From Blastocystis hominis (Eukaryota; Sar; Bigyra; Opalinata; Blastocystidae): 64,000 bases of DNA. A model generated the notes under the pieces. That model made no database searches. It saw only the letters and a program-made list of their open reading frames with translations, and was not told the DNA's origin. The stretch covers positions 186,001-250,000 of the forward strand of contig NW_013171819.1 in NCBI RefSeq assembly GCF_000151665.1, given 5' to 3'. Positions 33,038 through 42,836 of this stretch are shown here, in pieces. Position 1 is the stretch's first letter. Each line of letters begins with the position of its first letter. The translations under genes were made by a program, and so were the position numbers.

Positions 33038-35400
33038 ATGGATGAATACGTTGCTACAATTCCAATCATTCGATTCAAACCACACAAAGTGAAATCGAGA
33101 AACATGATGGACAAAATGTTGAATCGATATTTCGATAAAGTCGTTGAAAGTGAATTCAATCAACAACGAATGAGGAGCGAACAATGGCGACAGAAGCGAA
33201 CCTTGTTTGATTCGTACATGAATCTCTCACCTGCTGAACGTCGTCGTGTATCTGTCTCGGACATGCGTGGATATCAAATGCAGCGAATTGATAATGAGAA
33301 CGTGCTGTTGTACTCATTCGAGGACAACGTGGTCTACAATGCTAAAATTGACAATAAGTTCAACAAGATCATTGTCCAGTCTGTGAATCACAAGTTGTCT
33401 GACATGGAGAAACGAGCTATGTTTGATAATCCATTTGGATATGAGCCAGTATCACCCTATCGTATCCGCTACCAGAGATCACAGGTTGACGATGCACAAA
33501 TCGTGAATATAACTGGTGATGTTGGAACCAGCATCAACGAAATGAAGAATGCTGCTGATGCCATATCGAATGCAGCTCAACAAATGGGAGAAAGCATCAA
33601 CACATTTGCTCAACAGAATGCAGCGATTATCAATGATTTTGCTGGTCTGCGAGACGATGTGACAGCACAAGGTGATCCAGATCGAGCAGTCCTGCTGTGG
33701 AATGATGACAATAGTGTGGTATACGTTAATGGAAAGACAACCAAAGTGAAACGAGGTAGTCAGGCATACAATGATTTAGTAGCTGAAGGTCGTGTTGAAC
33801 GTGGTCGATGGATGATCAAACCCGAACAGCAACCTCTGAATGTAACGAATGAAATCGTACAACAGATGGATGTGTCGTCCATTACCACCAAGTTGGATGA
33901 AGTGATTGCTGTGATGAACAGCTTCGATATCCAGGTGAACCTTGGAAACATTTATGGAGCCATAGCTTATATATCACACCAAATCAATTTCCTAGAAGAT
34001 AAGGAGAAGGGTTATCCTATGATGATGAAGTTGTTGGCAAGTGTTAATTCTAAATTGACAAATACGAACGATGGAATCAAGTTGTTGAGTAATAAGTATG
34101 CTGAAGTTGCAACAAGCATTGCAACAGAAGACGACAATTTGATCCAGAAAATTGGTTACTTTGTAAATCAACAGAACGCGGTGATTGAAGAGAGTAATAG
34201 AATTTTGAAAGGAGTCGAAGCTCGTCTCCAAGGAATTGAAAACAAACCTGATCCTCCTGCAATTGCTGATATCCAAGCATTGATTCCAAAACAAAGTGAA
34301 ATGCGAATCGATAAATTGACAAAGTTCATGACAAAGCAATACAACGATTTCTTGAAACAATGGCTAGAGCGAAATAGTTTCATGCAGCAATTTGTATTTG
34401 CTGAGTTGTCAAAAGCATATGATGAAATCAACAAACGGTTGGTTGAATCATTCATACGATTTACACCTTTGATTGAAAATGTGTCAAATGAATTGCAGAC
34501 TACGAATCAGAATCTGATAGCTCTTGGTAATACTGTTGAAAATGAGGGAAAGGCAACTAGGAAACAACTATTGGATGGTACGAATGCTCTGAATAAGCAA
34601 CTTGAAAATGAACGGACTCAAACTACCAGGTAATCACAGATTCTACGGGTGTAATTGTTAATCAACTTGCTGACAATCAGACTAAAACTGCTAACTTGCT
34701 GACAAATGGATTCACTTTCATGGGTAGCCAACTTGCTGAAGGACAGACTCAAACTAACAACCTGCTAACAAATGGTATTAATGTAGTTGGTAATCAACTT
34801 GCTAATACTCAACTGTCCCGGGATCAATTCTATCAACAATTGTATCAGCAGAATATGAGAGGAATCCAGAATTTCATGGATGCCATTTGGCAATCATATG
34901 TAAATATCGTGAATCAGCCACATTATCAACACCCTGTAATCTTACTGGATGATCGTCAACCTGAAGTTGTAAATACTCAAAGAATCACACCTCAAGCAAT
35001 CGATCAAGTGAATCGAGCTGCAGCCTTGATTGAAGGATCTGGAAATAGATAGTATGACCTTAACGAAGGTTGGGAAAGCGATGATACTCGCGAAGATTTC
35101 ATTGCTTTCTCAAGTTTGCTTGCTCGCAATTTCAACAATCCTGTTTTCGCTCAATTTGCAAATGACCTTGGATTCTCACGTCTCTTCAGGGCTTATCGTG
35201 ATCGAAATGAAGACCCCGAACTGATGAGTTTCTTCATACGAGTAGCTAATAGTAAGGATCTAACTCCTGATTATTTGGACTACATGAAAAACAAGATCAA
35301 ACGGTTTGCTGTCAATGTAGATCAACAATTCGAGCAATATCTGCAAAATACGTACAACACGATCAAGGATATGTTCATTACACAGGGTTTCAATGGCTAA
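33038..35400 (+). pseudogene. long coiled-coil element protein E, broken
   Basis: About 785 codons of mostly helical, Gln/Asn-rich protein. The first frame ends at 34633; the continuation (VNQLADNQT repeats, NLLTNG units) is in another frame to an in-frame TAG at 35050, after which the same frame continues (NEGWESDDTREDF) to TAA at 35398-35400. So one frameshift and one nonsense change. Starts in a TAGTAAATG context 8 nt after a hairpin pair. Repeats of NQLA-N-QT suggest a trimeric coiled-coil fibre or tape-like role, which is inference. No family recognised. Confidence 0.55.
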
Positions 35401-35436
35401 TGAATATATCTTTGATCTTCTTTTCACTTTGTAGGC

Positions 35437-35478
35437 ATGGGGCACTTCGTGCCCCCGGGGAAATCTACGATTTCCCCA
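35437..35478. repeat. double hairpin between E and F
   Basis: GGGGCAC(TTC)GTGCCCC and GGGGAAATC(TAC)GATTTCCCC, preceded by TTTTCACTTTG at 35422. Confidence 0.95.
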
Positions 35479-35485
35479 TACATAA

Positions 35486-36493
35486 ATGGCAATTCCATTC
35501 ACTGTTGATATATCTGCTTTCTATGGCGAACCCGATTTCCGAGAACAGGATAGTGGAACGATCGTGGATCGACGCAAGACATTGAATCTTCACAAGGAAC
35601 TCGAAGCACCAGTGCAATCAAAGAGAGGGAAGAAACGAGGAGCGACGAAGCGAACTTCGGCGAAAAGTGCTGGAGCTATTGCTTTCAATGGGGCGACCAA
35701 GGACGTTAGCTCAGGAGGAGGTTGTAAATCTAATGCTTCTGGTGGTGTCATTGGCTTCTCTTCGGACACAGGTGGAGCACTGGCATTCAATGAAGCGCAA
35801 TTGATGAACGAGCTAACCGGACTAAAGAAAGGCGGAGCACTTGGTACTCTCGCTGCCACGATCATCCCAGCACTCATTCAGATGGCTCCACAGATCATCT
35901 CAAGCCTCAAAGAGCTAGTGAAGGGTAAGGAGGGTGGCGCGCTGAAATTCGGCGGTGCTTCTGCTGTGTTCCTCAATGGAATCAACCCATCCGACTACGA
36001 CGACGTGTTGAAGACCATGAAAGCCATCGAACGACAAAGTAAAAACATCGAAGTCCGAGGTGGAGCAATGTACGCCGGTTCCAGTCGTGTTGGCACGTTC
36101 TTCAAGAATGCCTGGAACAAGATCAAAAGATGGTACGACAACAATGCAGACAAGTTGAAACCCATCACCGATATCCTGGTGAATGCTGGCACGAATGCCG
36201 CGAATAACGCGATCAACAAGGGTGTGAACTATGTATCCCAGAAGACAGGATCGGATACTGTGAAACAGATCGCGAACGTGGTGGGTGACATGGTAAAGGA
36301 TGGCATCGTAGACGTCGCAAACCAGATTCAGGGAAAGGAAAGCAAAGCCGGCACTGACTACGACATTTCGGACCTCTCGGACGAGGTGAACGCAATGGCA
36401 GTCCCGACGAAAAAAAAGAATCGCATTCTCACCTCCCTTCCTCAAAACGAGAACAAGATAGAGAAGTCAGTGATCCGAAGGAGAGTCTATTGA
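35486..36493 (+). CDS. basic Gly-rich element protein F, minor-capsid candidate
   Basis: 335 residues, intact, from an ACATAAATG start. The N-terminal third is basic (KRGKKRGATKRTSAKS); several GGA motifs (KKGGALG, FGGAS, VRGGAMYAG) are spaced through it; residues about 115-150 form a hydrophobic amphipathic stretch (LAATIIPALIQMAPQII). Basic, hydrophobic-helix proteins with GG sites next to an adenain-type protease are reminiscent of adenovirus-like minor capsid or core proteins, and the GG sites could be protease targets. Both points are inference. The TGA overlaps the neighbourhood of the protease gene start. Confidence 0.55.
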   Translation: MAIPFTVDISAFYGEPDFREQDSGTIVDRRKTLNLHKELEAPVQSKRGKKRGATKRTSAKSAGAIAFNGATKDVSSGGGCKSNASGGVIGFSSDTGGALAFNEAQLMNELTGLKKGGALGTLAATIIPALIQMAPQIISSLKELVKGKEGGALKFGGASAVFLNGINPSDYDDVLKTMKAIERQSKNIEVRGGAMYAGSSRVGTFFKNAWNKIKRWYDNNADKLKPITDILVNAGTNAANNAINKGVNYVSQKTGSDTVKQIANVVGDMVKDGIVDVANQIQGKESKAGTDYDISDLSDEVNAMAVPTKKKNRILTSLPQNENKIEKSVIRRRVY

Positions 36494-36513
36494 GTCTCTA
36501 CACCCACGGCTAC

Positions 36514-36903
36514 ATGAATGTGGATGCTGAACCAATGACTTTCGATGAAGTCCGTTCCTTGGCCAAGCAACTCGAGATACCCGACTTCGATGTGATGGAA
36601 TTGGACAAGTATAAGTCCTTGGCCAAGAAGTACAAAGAAACAGCGAATTGCATCATCTGGATACCCTTTGAAAACAATGGCAACCTTGGTCATTTCGTGT
36701 CTTGCTTCCGTGAACCCGATGGCACGCTGAACTACCAGGACAGTTTTGGCGAGATGAATGACTTCCCGCTGGCAGGTACGAACCGTGTGTTCCGTGTGAA
36801 CAAAGTGAAATACCAGTCGATCTTTGCCAACAACTGTGGCTACCTGGCACTCCTTCACTTGTACACGCACGACGCTGTTGACCCTGCTATCCAGAGGTTG
36901 TAG
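36514..36903 (+). CDS. adenain-like cysteine protease
   Basis: C48/adenain-type maturation protease typical of Polintons. The order of catalytic elements is visible: histidine in NLGHFVSCF, acidic partner in NYQDSFGE, and the nucleophile cysteine in SIFANNCGYLALLHLY with a preceding Gln (YQSIF). About 130 residues from MNVDAEPMTF, short but complete for this family. A TTG in frame upstream (36490) is a less likely start. It directly follows F, a candidate substrate, on the same strand. Confidence 0.75.
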   Translation: MNVDAEPMTFDEVRSLAKQLEIPDFDVMELDKYKSLAKKYKETANCIIWIPFENNGNLGHFVSCFREPDGTLNYQDSFGEMNDFPLAGTNRVFRVNKVKYQSIFANNCGYLALLHLYTHDAVDPAIQRL

Positions 36904-36935
36904 AAGTAAATGAATAAAAAACCCATTTTCACTTT

Positions 36936-36981
36936 GGAGGCGACAATGTCGCCTCGGGAGAGAAACATAGTTTCGCCCCTC
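36936..36981. repeat. double hairpin after protease gene
   Basis: GGAGGCGAC(AAT)GTCGCCTC then an imperfect GGGAGAGAAAC...TTTCGCCCCTC. TTTTCACTTTGG lies at its left edge. Sits between convergent genes. Confidence 0.85.
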
Positions 36982-36995
36982 TTTGGTCATCTCAC

Positions 36996-38330
36996 CTATG
37001 TCAAGTCGTACTTGGAACGCAATCCTTTGCCTTTCTTGTGCTTGGTAGAATTGTCGCTAGAGTAGTTCTGCGTTCCATCTCTCGATTTCTGTACGAACTG
37101 GAATTCTTTCGTGTTGATGGCTTTACTGTAGTCCTGCGGTTTGATTTCAACGGCTTCTTTGATGTCCAAGAGATTGTATGTGCGTGCCTTATTCACTTTG
37201 GTTTGCGTGGTCTGCTTCGTGCGTCCTAGTTCCTGCTCGAGTTGTTGTACTTGCCGTTGTTTCTCTTCCACTTCCTTCCTCTTTCGTTCATCACTCAATG
37301 CCTTCGGTAACTTCGATCGCATCTTGTTGATTGCCTGTTGTTTGCTACTCAGTTCGTATGGGACGTATTCGATCAACGAATCGTCATCCAGGTAGTACCA
37401 TCGTGTGTGCATGCCCATCTGGATATCACGAAATACCTCGCCAAGATTACTCGGTGGTGGTATCTTCATTTTGCGCCATAGATCCTCGCGACCAAGGATG
37501 TCATAGTACAAGAAGATTCGAGTGGCATTATCCAGAATCTTGTTGCTCAATCGAGAGAATCCTTGGAATGCAATGAAGCAACTGGTCTTTCGATGTCGAC
37601 TCATGCAAGCCATGGTGTCCATGAAGTTCACCACCCAGTGATCATTTGGTTTCGTGTACAGGTCGTCAAAGATGTAGATGGACGGATATGTGGTGTCGTT
37701 GTAGATTGCCACACTTGATCCGTCCTCATTCAATTGTTTGTACGCGATGTCCTCGCTATCCGTGAATTCTGGGCATACTTCTCTATCAGTGTTGATCCAT
37801 TGTGTCTTGATGCCTGCTTTGTTGGCGACATGTTTGAGCACTTGTGGACACTTGTTTTCATAGCTCACCTTTCCCATGAAGAAGCAGATCTTGTCGAACG
37901 AGTGAGGTATCTCGTAGCACAACTGATTGATGAGGAACGACTTGCCCGACTTGGAAGGAGCAATAATGAGCGTGAATTGATTGAGGAATGTGTCCTGACA
38001 ATCAAGTTCCCAGTCGAACTTCATAATGCCCATGCTTTCCTTGTTCTGTCGAAGATCCTGCAACTGTTCGTCAATAGTCTGCTCTGGTTGGATGTAGTCG
38101 GCTAATTCTCGCAGTATTTTGGCATATTGCTTGCTCTTCTCTTCATCGGTTTCATTCTCCATCCGTTGTTTGATGGTATCCTGCATTACTTCGGCTTGAT
38201 TGAGCGTATTTTCTGTTCTTCTTGTCAATCGTTTGTTGTTATACGGACATCGATGATTGAATCGTCTTATTCGATTCTTAATGGCGAGCAATGTTGTATC
38301 AATGTTGGGAATGTATGGGGATTCTTCCAT
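36996..38330 (-). CDS. A32/FtsK-HerA-type genome-packaging ATPase
   Basis: 444 residues, intact. Walker A is IIAPSKSGKSFL (about residue 130), Walker B is YIFDDLY (about residue 218), and a downstream FIAFQGFSRL region fits the sensor segment of viral A32-like packaging ATPases. It pumps the element genome into a capsid. The C-terminal 120 residues are a charged coiled coil. Start context ATTCATTTATTC on the plus strand, that is GAATAAATG. It is divergent from nothing on its left but head-to-tail with I and the capsid gene. Confidence 0.85.
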   Translation of the reverse strand: MEESPYIPNIDTTLLAIKNRIRRFNHRCPYNNKRLTRRTENTLNQAEVMQDTIKQRMENETDEEKSKQYAKILRELADYIQPEQTIDEQLQDLRQNKESMGIMKFDWELDCQDTFLNQFTLIIAPSKSGKSFLINQLCYEIPHSFDKICFFMGKVSYENKCPQVLKHVANKAGIKTQWINTDREVCPEFTDSEDIAYKQLNEDGSSVAIYNDTTYPSIYIFDDLYTKPNDHWVVNFMDTMACMSRHRKTSCFIAFQGFSRLSNKILDNATRIFLYYDILGREDLWRKMKIPPPSNLGEVFRDIQMGMHTRWYYLDDDSLIEYVPYELSSKQQAINKMRSKLPKALSDERKRKEVEEKQRQVQQLEQELGRTKQTTQTKVNKARTYNLLDIKEAVEIKPQDYSKAINTKEFQFVQKSRDGTQNYSSDNSTKHKKGKGLRSKYDLT

Positions 38331-38337
38331 TTATTCA

Positions 38338-38437
38338 TGGCAACCACGGCAATCACGGCAACCACGGTGACCACGACAGCCACGGCAACCACGACAGCCA
38401 AAGTGAAAAAGGTAGTCACAGCAACCACGGTAGCCAT
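38338..38437. repeat. 9-bp tandem repeat (GGCAACCAC-type)
   Basis: About ten degenerate copies of GGCAACCAC/GACAGCCAC between the ATPase start and the end of gene I, interrupted by one CCAAAGTGAAA motif at 38396. Confidence 0.85.
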
Positions 38438-38983
38438 TTACAGGAAATCGCAATCGAAGACACTATTCTTATCCTTGATCTTGATTTGCGTTGCTGTGAG
38501 AGTTGTGTACGAGAACTCGGTGATATTGCCGTCCTTATCTTCCTTCATGAACTCCTTGCTCTCTCCGGTTACCACAAGATCGATCGTTGCATCCTTGTAT
38601 TCGCGAAGATCGGTACAGGGCACATTTCGTAGTTCAATCTTAATGGGTTTCTTGTCGTTATTCACGATCTTCGTGTTCGGACTCAATTTCACTTTGAACT
38701 GGATCTCACCATCGTATTCACTGTATGGGTGATTCTCTCTCTTCGTCTTATCGAGGATTCTTTTGAACTCTTCCGATTGCTCCTTGGGCAGTGTGATGGA
38801 GAAAGTGTTGAACAGTTTCTTCTTGTCTGTTTCGAACTTCGAGTTGTCACCCACGAAAACAATGGTAGCATCGGTGATCTTGCAGACATACTTAGCCGAT
38901 TCGCCATCTCTCTTGAATCCAGTCGAGGTGAGAGAAATGTTAGAAGTGTTGAAAAGATCGAAAACCTGAATCTTGTTGCTCAT
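38438..38983 (-). CDS. conserved-type element protein I, unknown
   Basis: 181 residues, intact, from MSNKIQVFDLF. Alternating beta strands (KYVCKITDATIVFV, GEIQFKVKLSPNTKI, TTLTATQIKIK) with a charged middle. The pattern would fit an OB-fold single-strand DNA-binding protein or a small jelly-roll, and I cannot choose between them. AAATATAAATAGATATG precedes the coding region. Lies between the ATPase and the capsid gene, all on the minus strand. Confidence 0.5.
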   Translation of the reverse strand: MSNKIQVFDLFNTSNISLTSTGFKRDGESAKYVCKITDATIVFVGDNSKFETDKKKLFNTFSITLPKEQSEEFKRILDKTKRENHPYSEYDGEIQFKVKLSPNTKIVNNDKKPIKIELRNVPCTDLREYKDATIDLVVTGESKEFMKEDKDGNITEFSYTTLTATQIKIKDKNSVFDCDFL

Positions 38984-39022
38984 ATCTATTTATATTTATG
39001 TTTTGAAATCTTTAAGTACCAC

Positions 39023-40312
39023 TTAGGCATTTACTGTGTTGGCACGGATCATGATGAGGTGCATCTGGGTCGTCGCTGCAACATCCTCTTCCAACTCGAT
39101 TTCAAACTGGATCTAATTCGCTACTCGCATCGGGAACCACTCGGCTAACGGGAAGGCGAAGATTCGGAACTGATTCAACCACGTCTTGTACGTCAACAGC
39201 GTGTCGTACTCGTCGGAACGACTATTGCAAAGATAGTCCATCCATTCGAAGAACGTGTGATCAATTCCATCAGGTGTGTTCGTGTTGTCCACATTGATGA
39301 TACGCTTCTGTTCACCAGCGATGTTCAATGAGATACGTTTGAATCGAATGTCCTTGAGTGTCGAGAAATCGCCATTGTCGTCCGTGAACATCATGAACAT
39401 CATCTTGACGGGGAAGTTGACCAGCACACGATCATCGATGAAGTTCTGGCCAGAAGGAATACGGAATGTCTTGGTCATGATCTGATTCTTCACCAACTGA
39501 GTGTCCTCAGGATCGAAGGTCGAATCATCGCTCGTCTTGTAACTGTGATACCAAAGCGTACACGTATCGAAGTACACACCGGTGAAAGCCGTGGCTGATG
39601 GAACAGCGTCCGGACTTGTAGCGGTATTGATTTTGCCAGCATCGATGTAGAAGTATGCATCGTCGTTCGTGGGATAGATCTGAGCATCCATCTGCGTGAG
39701 ATTGATGAATCGTTCCTGAGAACAACCTTCGAAGATGTCTGCAAAGTTCACATTGATCGTCGTGTACGCCGTGGTCGAATTGTTGGGCTGTACGAACTTG
39801 AGCATGTTGTAGAATAACTTCCCGCCATAAGGTCGACCCAAGATGGCCTCAGTTCTCGCGGTTTTATCGGTTGTATCGTAGTCACGGTCATCGTAGTAGA
39901 TGTAGGACAGTTCCTTCAGTCCCTCGTTCACCACATTGTTGTGCCTGTTGTCCGTGAGTGCATTCAAGAGTGACCGGATCTGACCGATGTTCTCATTGTC
40001 TGCACTCAGAGGCAAGGACGCCAAGTTCTCACCATTCCAATAGGTGTACGTGACCTTCGTGTTGTTCACAATGCCCGACATGTTCTTCTTCACCGGAACA
40101 TAGATATCCTTCGACGAACTGCTCGTATTATTTGCCAATCCGGTGATCTTGAGCTTGAAGGTCATTCATGACTTGTAGAGATTGAAGTACACGTCATCAC
40201 CGGATGGAGCGATCGTCCAATTGATCACATCGGTCGACTTGATGTTATTGGACTGATTGCTGAACACAATCTGCGATTCGTAGTTATGCACAGGAGGAAT
40301 TGTAGTAGCCAT
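39023..40312 (-). pseudogene. probable major capsid protein with two in-frame stops
   Basis: A single frame of 430 codons from MATTIPPVHNYE (40312, GTAATAAATG context) to TAA at 39023, interrupted by TGA at 40168-40166 and TAG at 39115-39113 without any frame change. The longest open part is 40165-39116. The sequence is beta-rich with capsid-like features (LGRPYGGKLFYNML, DLFEGC-type ADIFEGCSQERF, C-terminal EIELEEDVAA). Position next to ATPase and protease and its size support a double-jelly-roll MCP, but I have no motif that proves it. If the stops are real the gene is dead. Confidence 0.5.
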
Positions 40313-40355
40313 TTATTACTACGAGTAACAATTTATTTTCTCTCCTCCATAGTAA

Positions 40356-41624
40356 ATGGCAACACCAACACAACCTGAGAAACTTGTATATCTTCAGAAC
40401 GGCGTGTTCAAGCGCAAGGAGATGACTGAGGGTATCCAGTACTACTCGGACAACTCTTTCGACACGTTCGCATTTCCGTCGACCAATGGCAACTACGTGC
40501 TCACCAAGACTGACGATGTGTACACATGGTCCGTCGCAGGTGAAGATTTCACTTCCTTGGATAACTCGTATTTCAAGGACAGCGATGGACAATCGATTAC
40601 CATTCCAACCAATGGAGCTATTCCCTTCTTCAAGAATAACTCGGCGTTCGGAGCGATCAATCTGCCAGAAAGTGGTTCTTTCATTCTCACGACTGACCGG
40701 GATAGTGGTCCTTCATTGGAAACATTGACGAAGCCCGTGATTTTCGAGGCACTCGAACTTACGAGCACGTCGGACTGGTATGCGGTACCGAACTGGAATT
40801 CGGACAAGAGTGATTCGAAGGATCTATTATTACCACGTAAGCCGGGAACGTTCTTCCTTTCAGCCGATTCGAGCAATAACTACCACTTCAACAAGGTCAC
40901 ATCAAGAAGTCTTTTCCATGAATCTCTAGGAATCGGATCTGATGGGCAGAGAATCGTCACCTACTGGAACGATGCTGCCTATGGTCTACCATTGCCAACC
41001 ACGGCAGGCTATGCGACATTCAAGGTCGAGAGCAGCAATGAGAGTCCTGTTCTTACCAATCTCATGCCTGAGATCGTCTACAAAGACATCCTCGGGTGTA
41101 CTAGCAATGAAAAGTGTCTCGTGTACAACAACGGGACCAACGTGTCCAAGCTAACAATCCCATCCACTGCTGGCAAGTACGTCATGGAAGTCAAAGAAAA
41201 CGGCACAGTCTCGTTATCACCCACATCGGCTAAATTGAGTAAGACATTCGAGTACACCTCCTGGACAAGTGGACACCAGGTTGTTAGCGAGGCACTCACG
41301 TCGGAAGGTTCGGACCTTTCTGCACCCATCCAATTGGAACCCAATAAGACGTACATGATCACCATCGATGCCGTACTTCGTTGTGACAACTATGAACAGG
41401 CACTTGTAGGATTCACGAGCGTGTCAACTCTCGTAATGGGTGTCGAGACAGCTACAATCATTAAAGCAAGCTTGAATAATCCAGTACCAACAACGACATT
41501 GAGTAGCACGAACATATTCACATCAGTACGCCCTGTAGATATGAAAATTCAAGTCATACGTTCTGGAGACACCACGATCGAACATTACTTCACTCGACTG
41601 AAGGTAAGCATCATGGAAGTGTAA
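40356..41624 (+). CDS. fibre-like element protein K
   Basis: 422 residues, intact, starting in a CATAGTAAATG context, divergent from the capsid gene with 43 bp between them. At least five degenerate 40-60-residue beta repeats share a core of (L/I)P-x-x-x-G-x-(Y/F)-x-(L/F) (TNGNYVLTKTDDVYTWS, LPESGSFILTT, PRKPGTFFLSADSSNNYHF, PTTAGYATFKVESS, PSTAGKYVMEVKENGTVSL), followed by a globular beta-rich C-terminus. Repeated shaft plus head is the plan of viral attachment fibres. The attachment role is inference from layout. Confidence 0.6.
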   Translation: MATPTQPEKLVYLQNGVFKRKEMTEGIQYYSDNSFDTFAFPSTNGNYVLTKTDDVYTWSVAGEDFTSLDNSYFKDSDGQSITIPTNGAIPFFKNNSAFGAINLPESGSFILTTDRDSGPSLETLTKPVIFEALELTSTSDWYAVPNWNSDKSDSKDLLLPRKPGTFFLSADSSNNYHFNKVTSRSLFHESLGIGSDGQRIVTYWNDAAYGLPLPTTAGYATFKVESSNESPVLTNLMPEIVYKDILGCTSNEKCLVYNNGTNVSKLTIPSTAGKYVMEVKENGTVSLSPTSAKLSKTFEYTSWTSGHQVVSEALTSEGSDLSAPIQLEPNKTYMITIDAVLRCDNYEQALVGFTSVSTLVMGVETATIIKASLNNPVPTTTLSSTNIFTSVRPVDMKIQVIRSGDTTIEHYFTRLKVSIMEV

Positions 41625-41647
41625 AGCCAAAGTGAAAAAAGGAAGCA

Positions 41648-41666
41648 GGGAGAAGCGAAGCTTCCC
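41648..41666. repeat. single hairpin after K
   Basis: GGGAGAAGC(GAA)GCTTCCCC flanked by CCAAAGTGAAA (41626) and TTTCACTTTA (41671). Lies between convergent K and L. Confidence 0.9.
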
Positions 41667-41667
41667 C

Positions 41668-41859
41668 TCATTTCACTTTAATCTCTGTTGGACTCATGGA
41701 AATATCGCTTCCACTGTCGTCACTTGATTCATTCTTCTCATTATACACGCACAGGCAGTGACATCTGTCCTTGCATTTCGAGTCCACCACCAGTTTGTGG
41801 TTTTTTCTCTTACTCATTTTTTTCCACAACCCTTTCAACCATTGAATAAAGCGGTTCAT
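41668..41859 (-). CDS. small basic amphipathic protein L
   Basis: 63 residues. The N-terminus MNRFIQWLKGLWKKMSKRKN is a cationic amphipathic helix with two Trp, then a Cys-rich patch (CKDRCHCLC) and an acidic Ser/Asp stretch. No family recognised; a membrane-active or structural peptide is possible. Divergent from the integrase. Confidence 0.45.
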   Translation of the reverse strand: MNRFIQWLKGLWKKMSKRKNHKLVVDSKCKDRCHCLCVYNEKNESSDDSGSDISMSPTEIKVK

Positions 41860-41862
41860 TTA

Positions 41863-42836
41863 AGAACGAAATCAAGGAACTATGGAAACCACCAAAATGA
41901 AGAGGTGCAACTCGAGTGATCATCAGTGGATTCAAGGGAAACATATACTTCATCGATCTTATCGATTTCTATTCAAAACAACACAAATCGATACAGAAAG
42001 TATTAGGAAGACAAAAGAGTACCGGATTCTACAAGAATCGTGGATACAAGTATGTCCTTGTATGTATTGATGGATATTCGAAATACCTGATGACTCGGAA
42101 ACTGATAAGCAAGAGTGCTACAGAAGTCACTCATGCGATGAAGGACATCATTCAGACATATGGTGAATCACCAAAGCATATTTGCTCGGATCGAGGTACC
42201 GAGTTCACCAATGCCATCTTTCGTACCAACATCTTGGACAAGTATGATATCACCATGTATCACATGGATTCAGCGAATAAGGCAGTACTAGCTGAACGAA
42301 CAATTCGAGATATCAAGGAAGACATCATGGTTCCATTCAATCAATGGAAAGGTGTGTGGTTCGACTTGATCGATGGTGCGGTTCGTAGACACAATGGAAG
42401 GATGAACAGAGACATCGGATATACACCCAATGACATTTGGAACAACGATATCTTGTACATGGAGAAAACAGAACCATCCAACATGACAGCAAAGGACACA
42501 ACACCTCAATTCGATGTTGGTGATTATGTTGGAGTGACACGAAGACCTCGCATTCTGGAAAAACGATCATTGACGAGCAAATGGTCTCAGGACTTGGTTG
42601 AAGTTGTTGACATTGACGATCACATCATGCCATTGATGTACGAAGTGAAAGATGGAAACAATCGCACCCAAAAGTGCTATCATTGGGAACTGCTGGCAAG
42701 CAAATGCAAACCACAACCAGCACCGCCTGTCACTCGATCCAAGAGTCGAAAGGAACCCAATGCATTGAGAGAGGCAGCAAGATCACATCGACCTATTACG
42801 AGCACCCAGAAGAAAGGTGCTCGAAAACGATCGTGA
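41863..42836 (+). pseudogene. retroviral-type (DDE) integrase, 5' damaged
   Basis: Polinton integrase, rve fold, which would insert the element. The core is visible: IYFIDLIDFYSKQ (first Asp), HICSDRGTEF (second Asp) and the KAVLAERTIRDIKED helix (Glu), then an SH3-like C-terminal domain (FDVGDYVGVTR, YEVKDG). Upstream, the typical linker ELWKPPK is read in the same frame but is followed by TGA at 41903-41905, and no in-frame ATG exists before it. The open part starts with GTG at 41916. A HHCC zinc finger was not found. So the N-terminus is lost or broken. Confidence 0.75.

Noticed and set aside
38291-38632. plus-strand His/Gly/Asn-rich frame
   Set aside because: Produced by the 9-bp repeat and the antisense of gene I.
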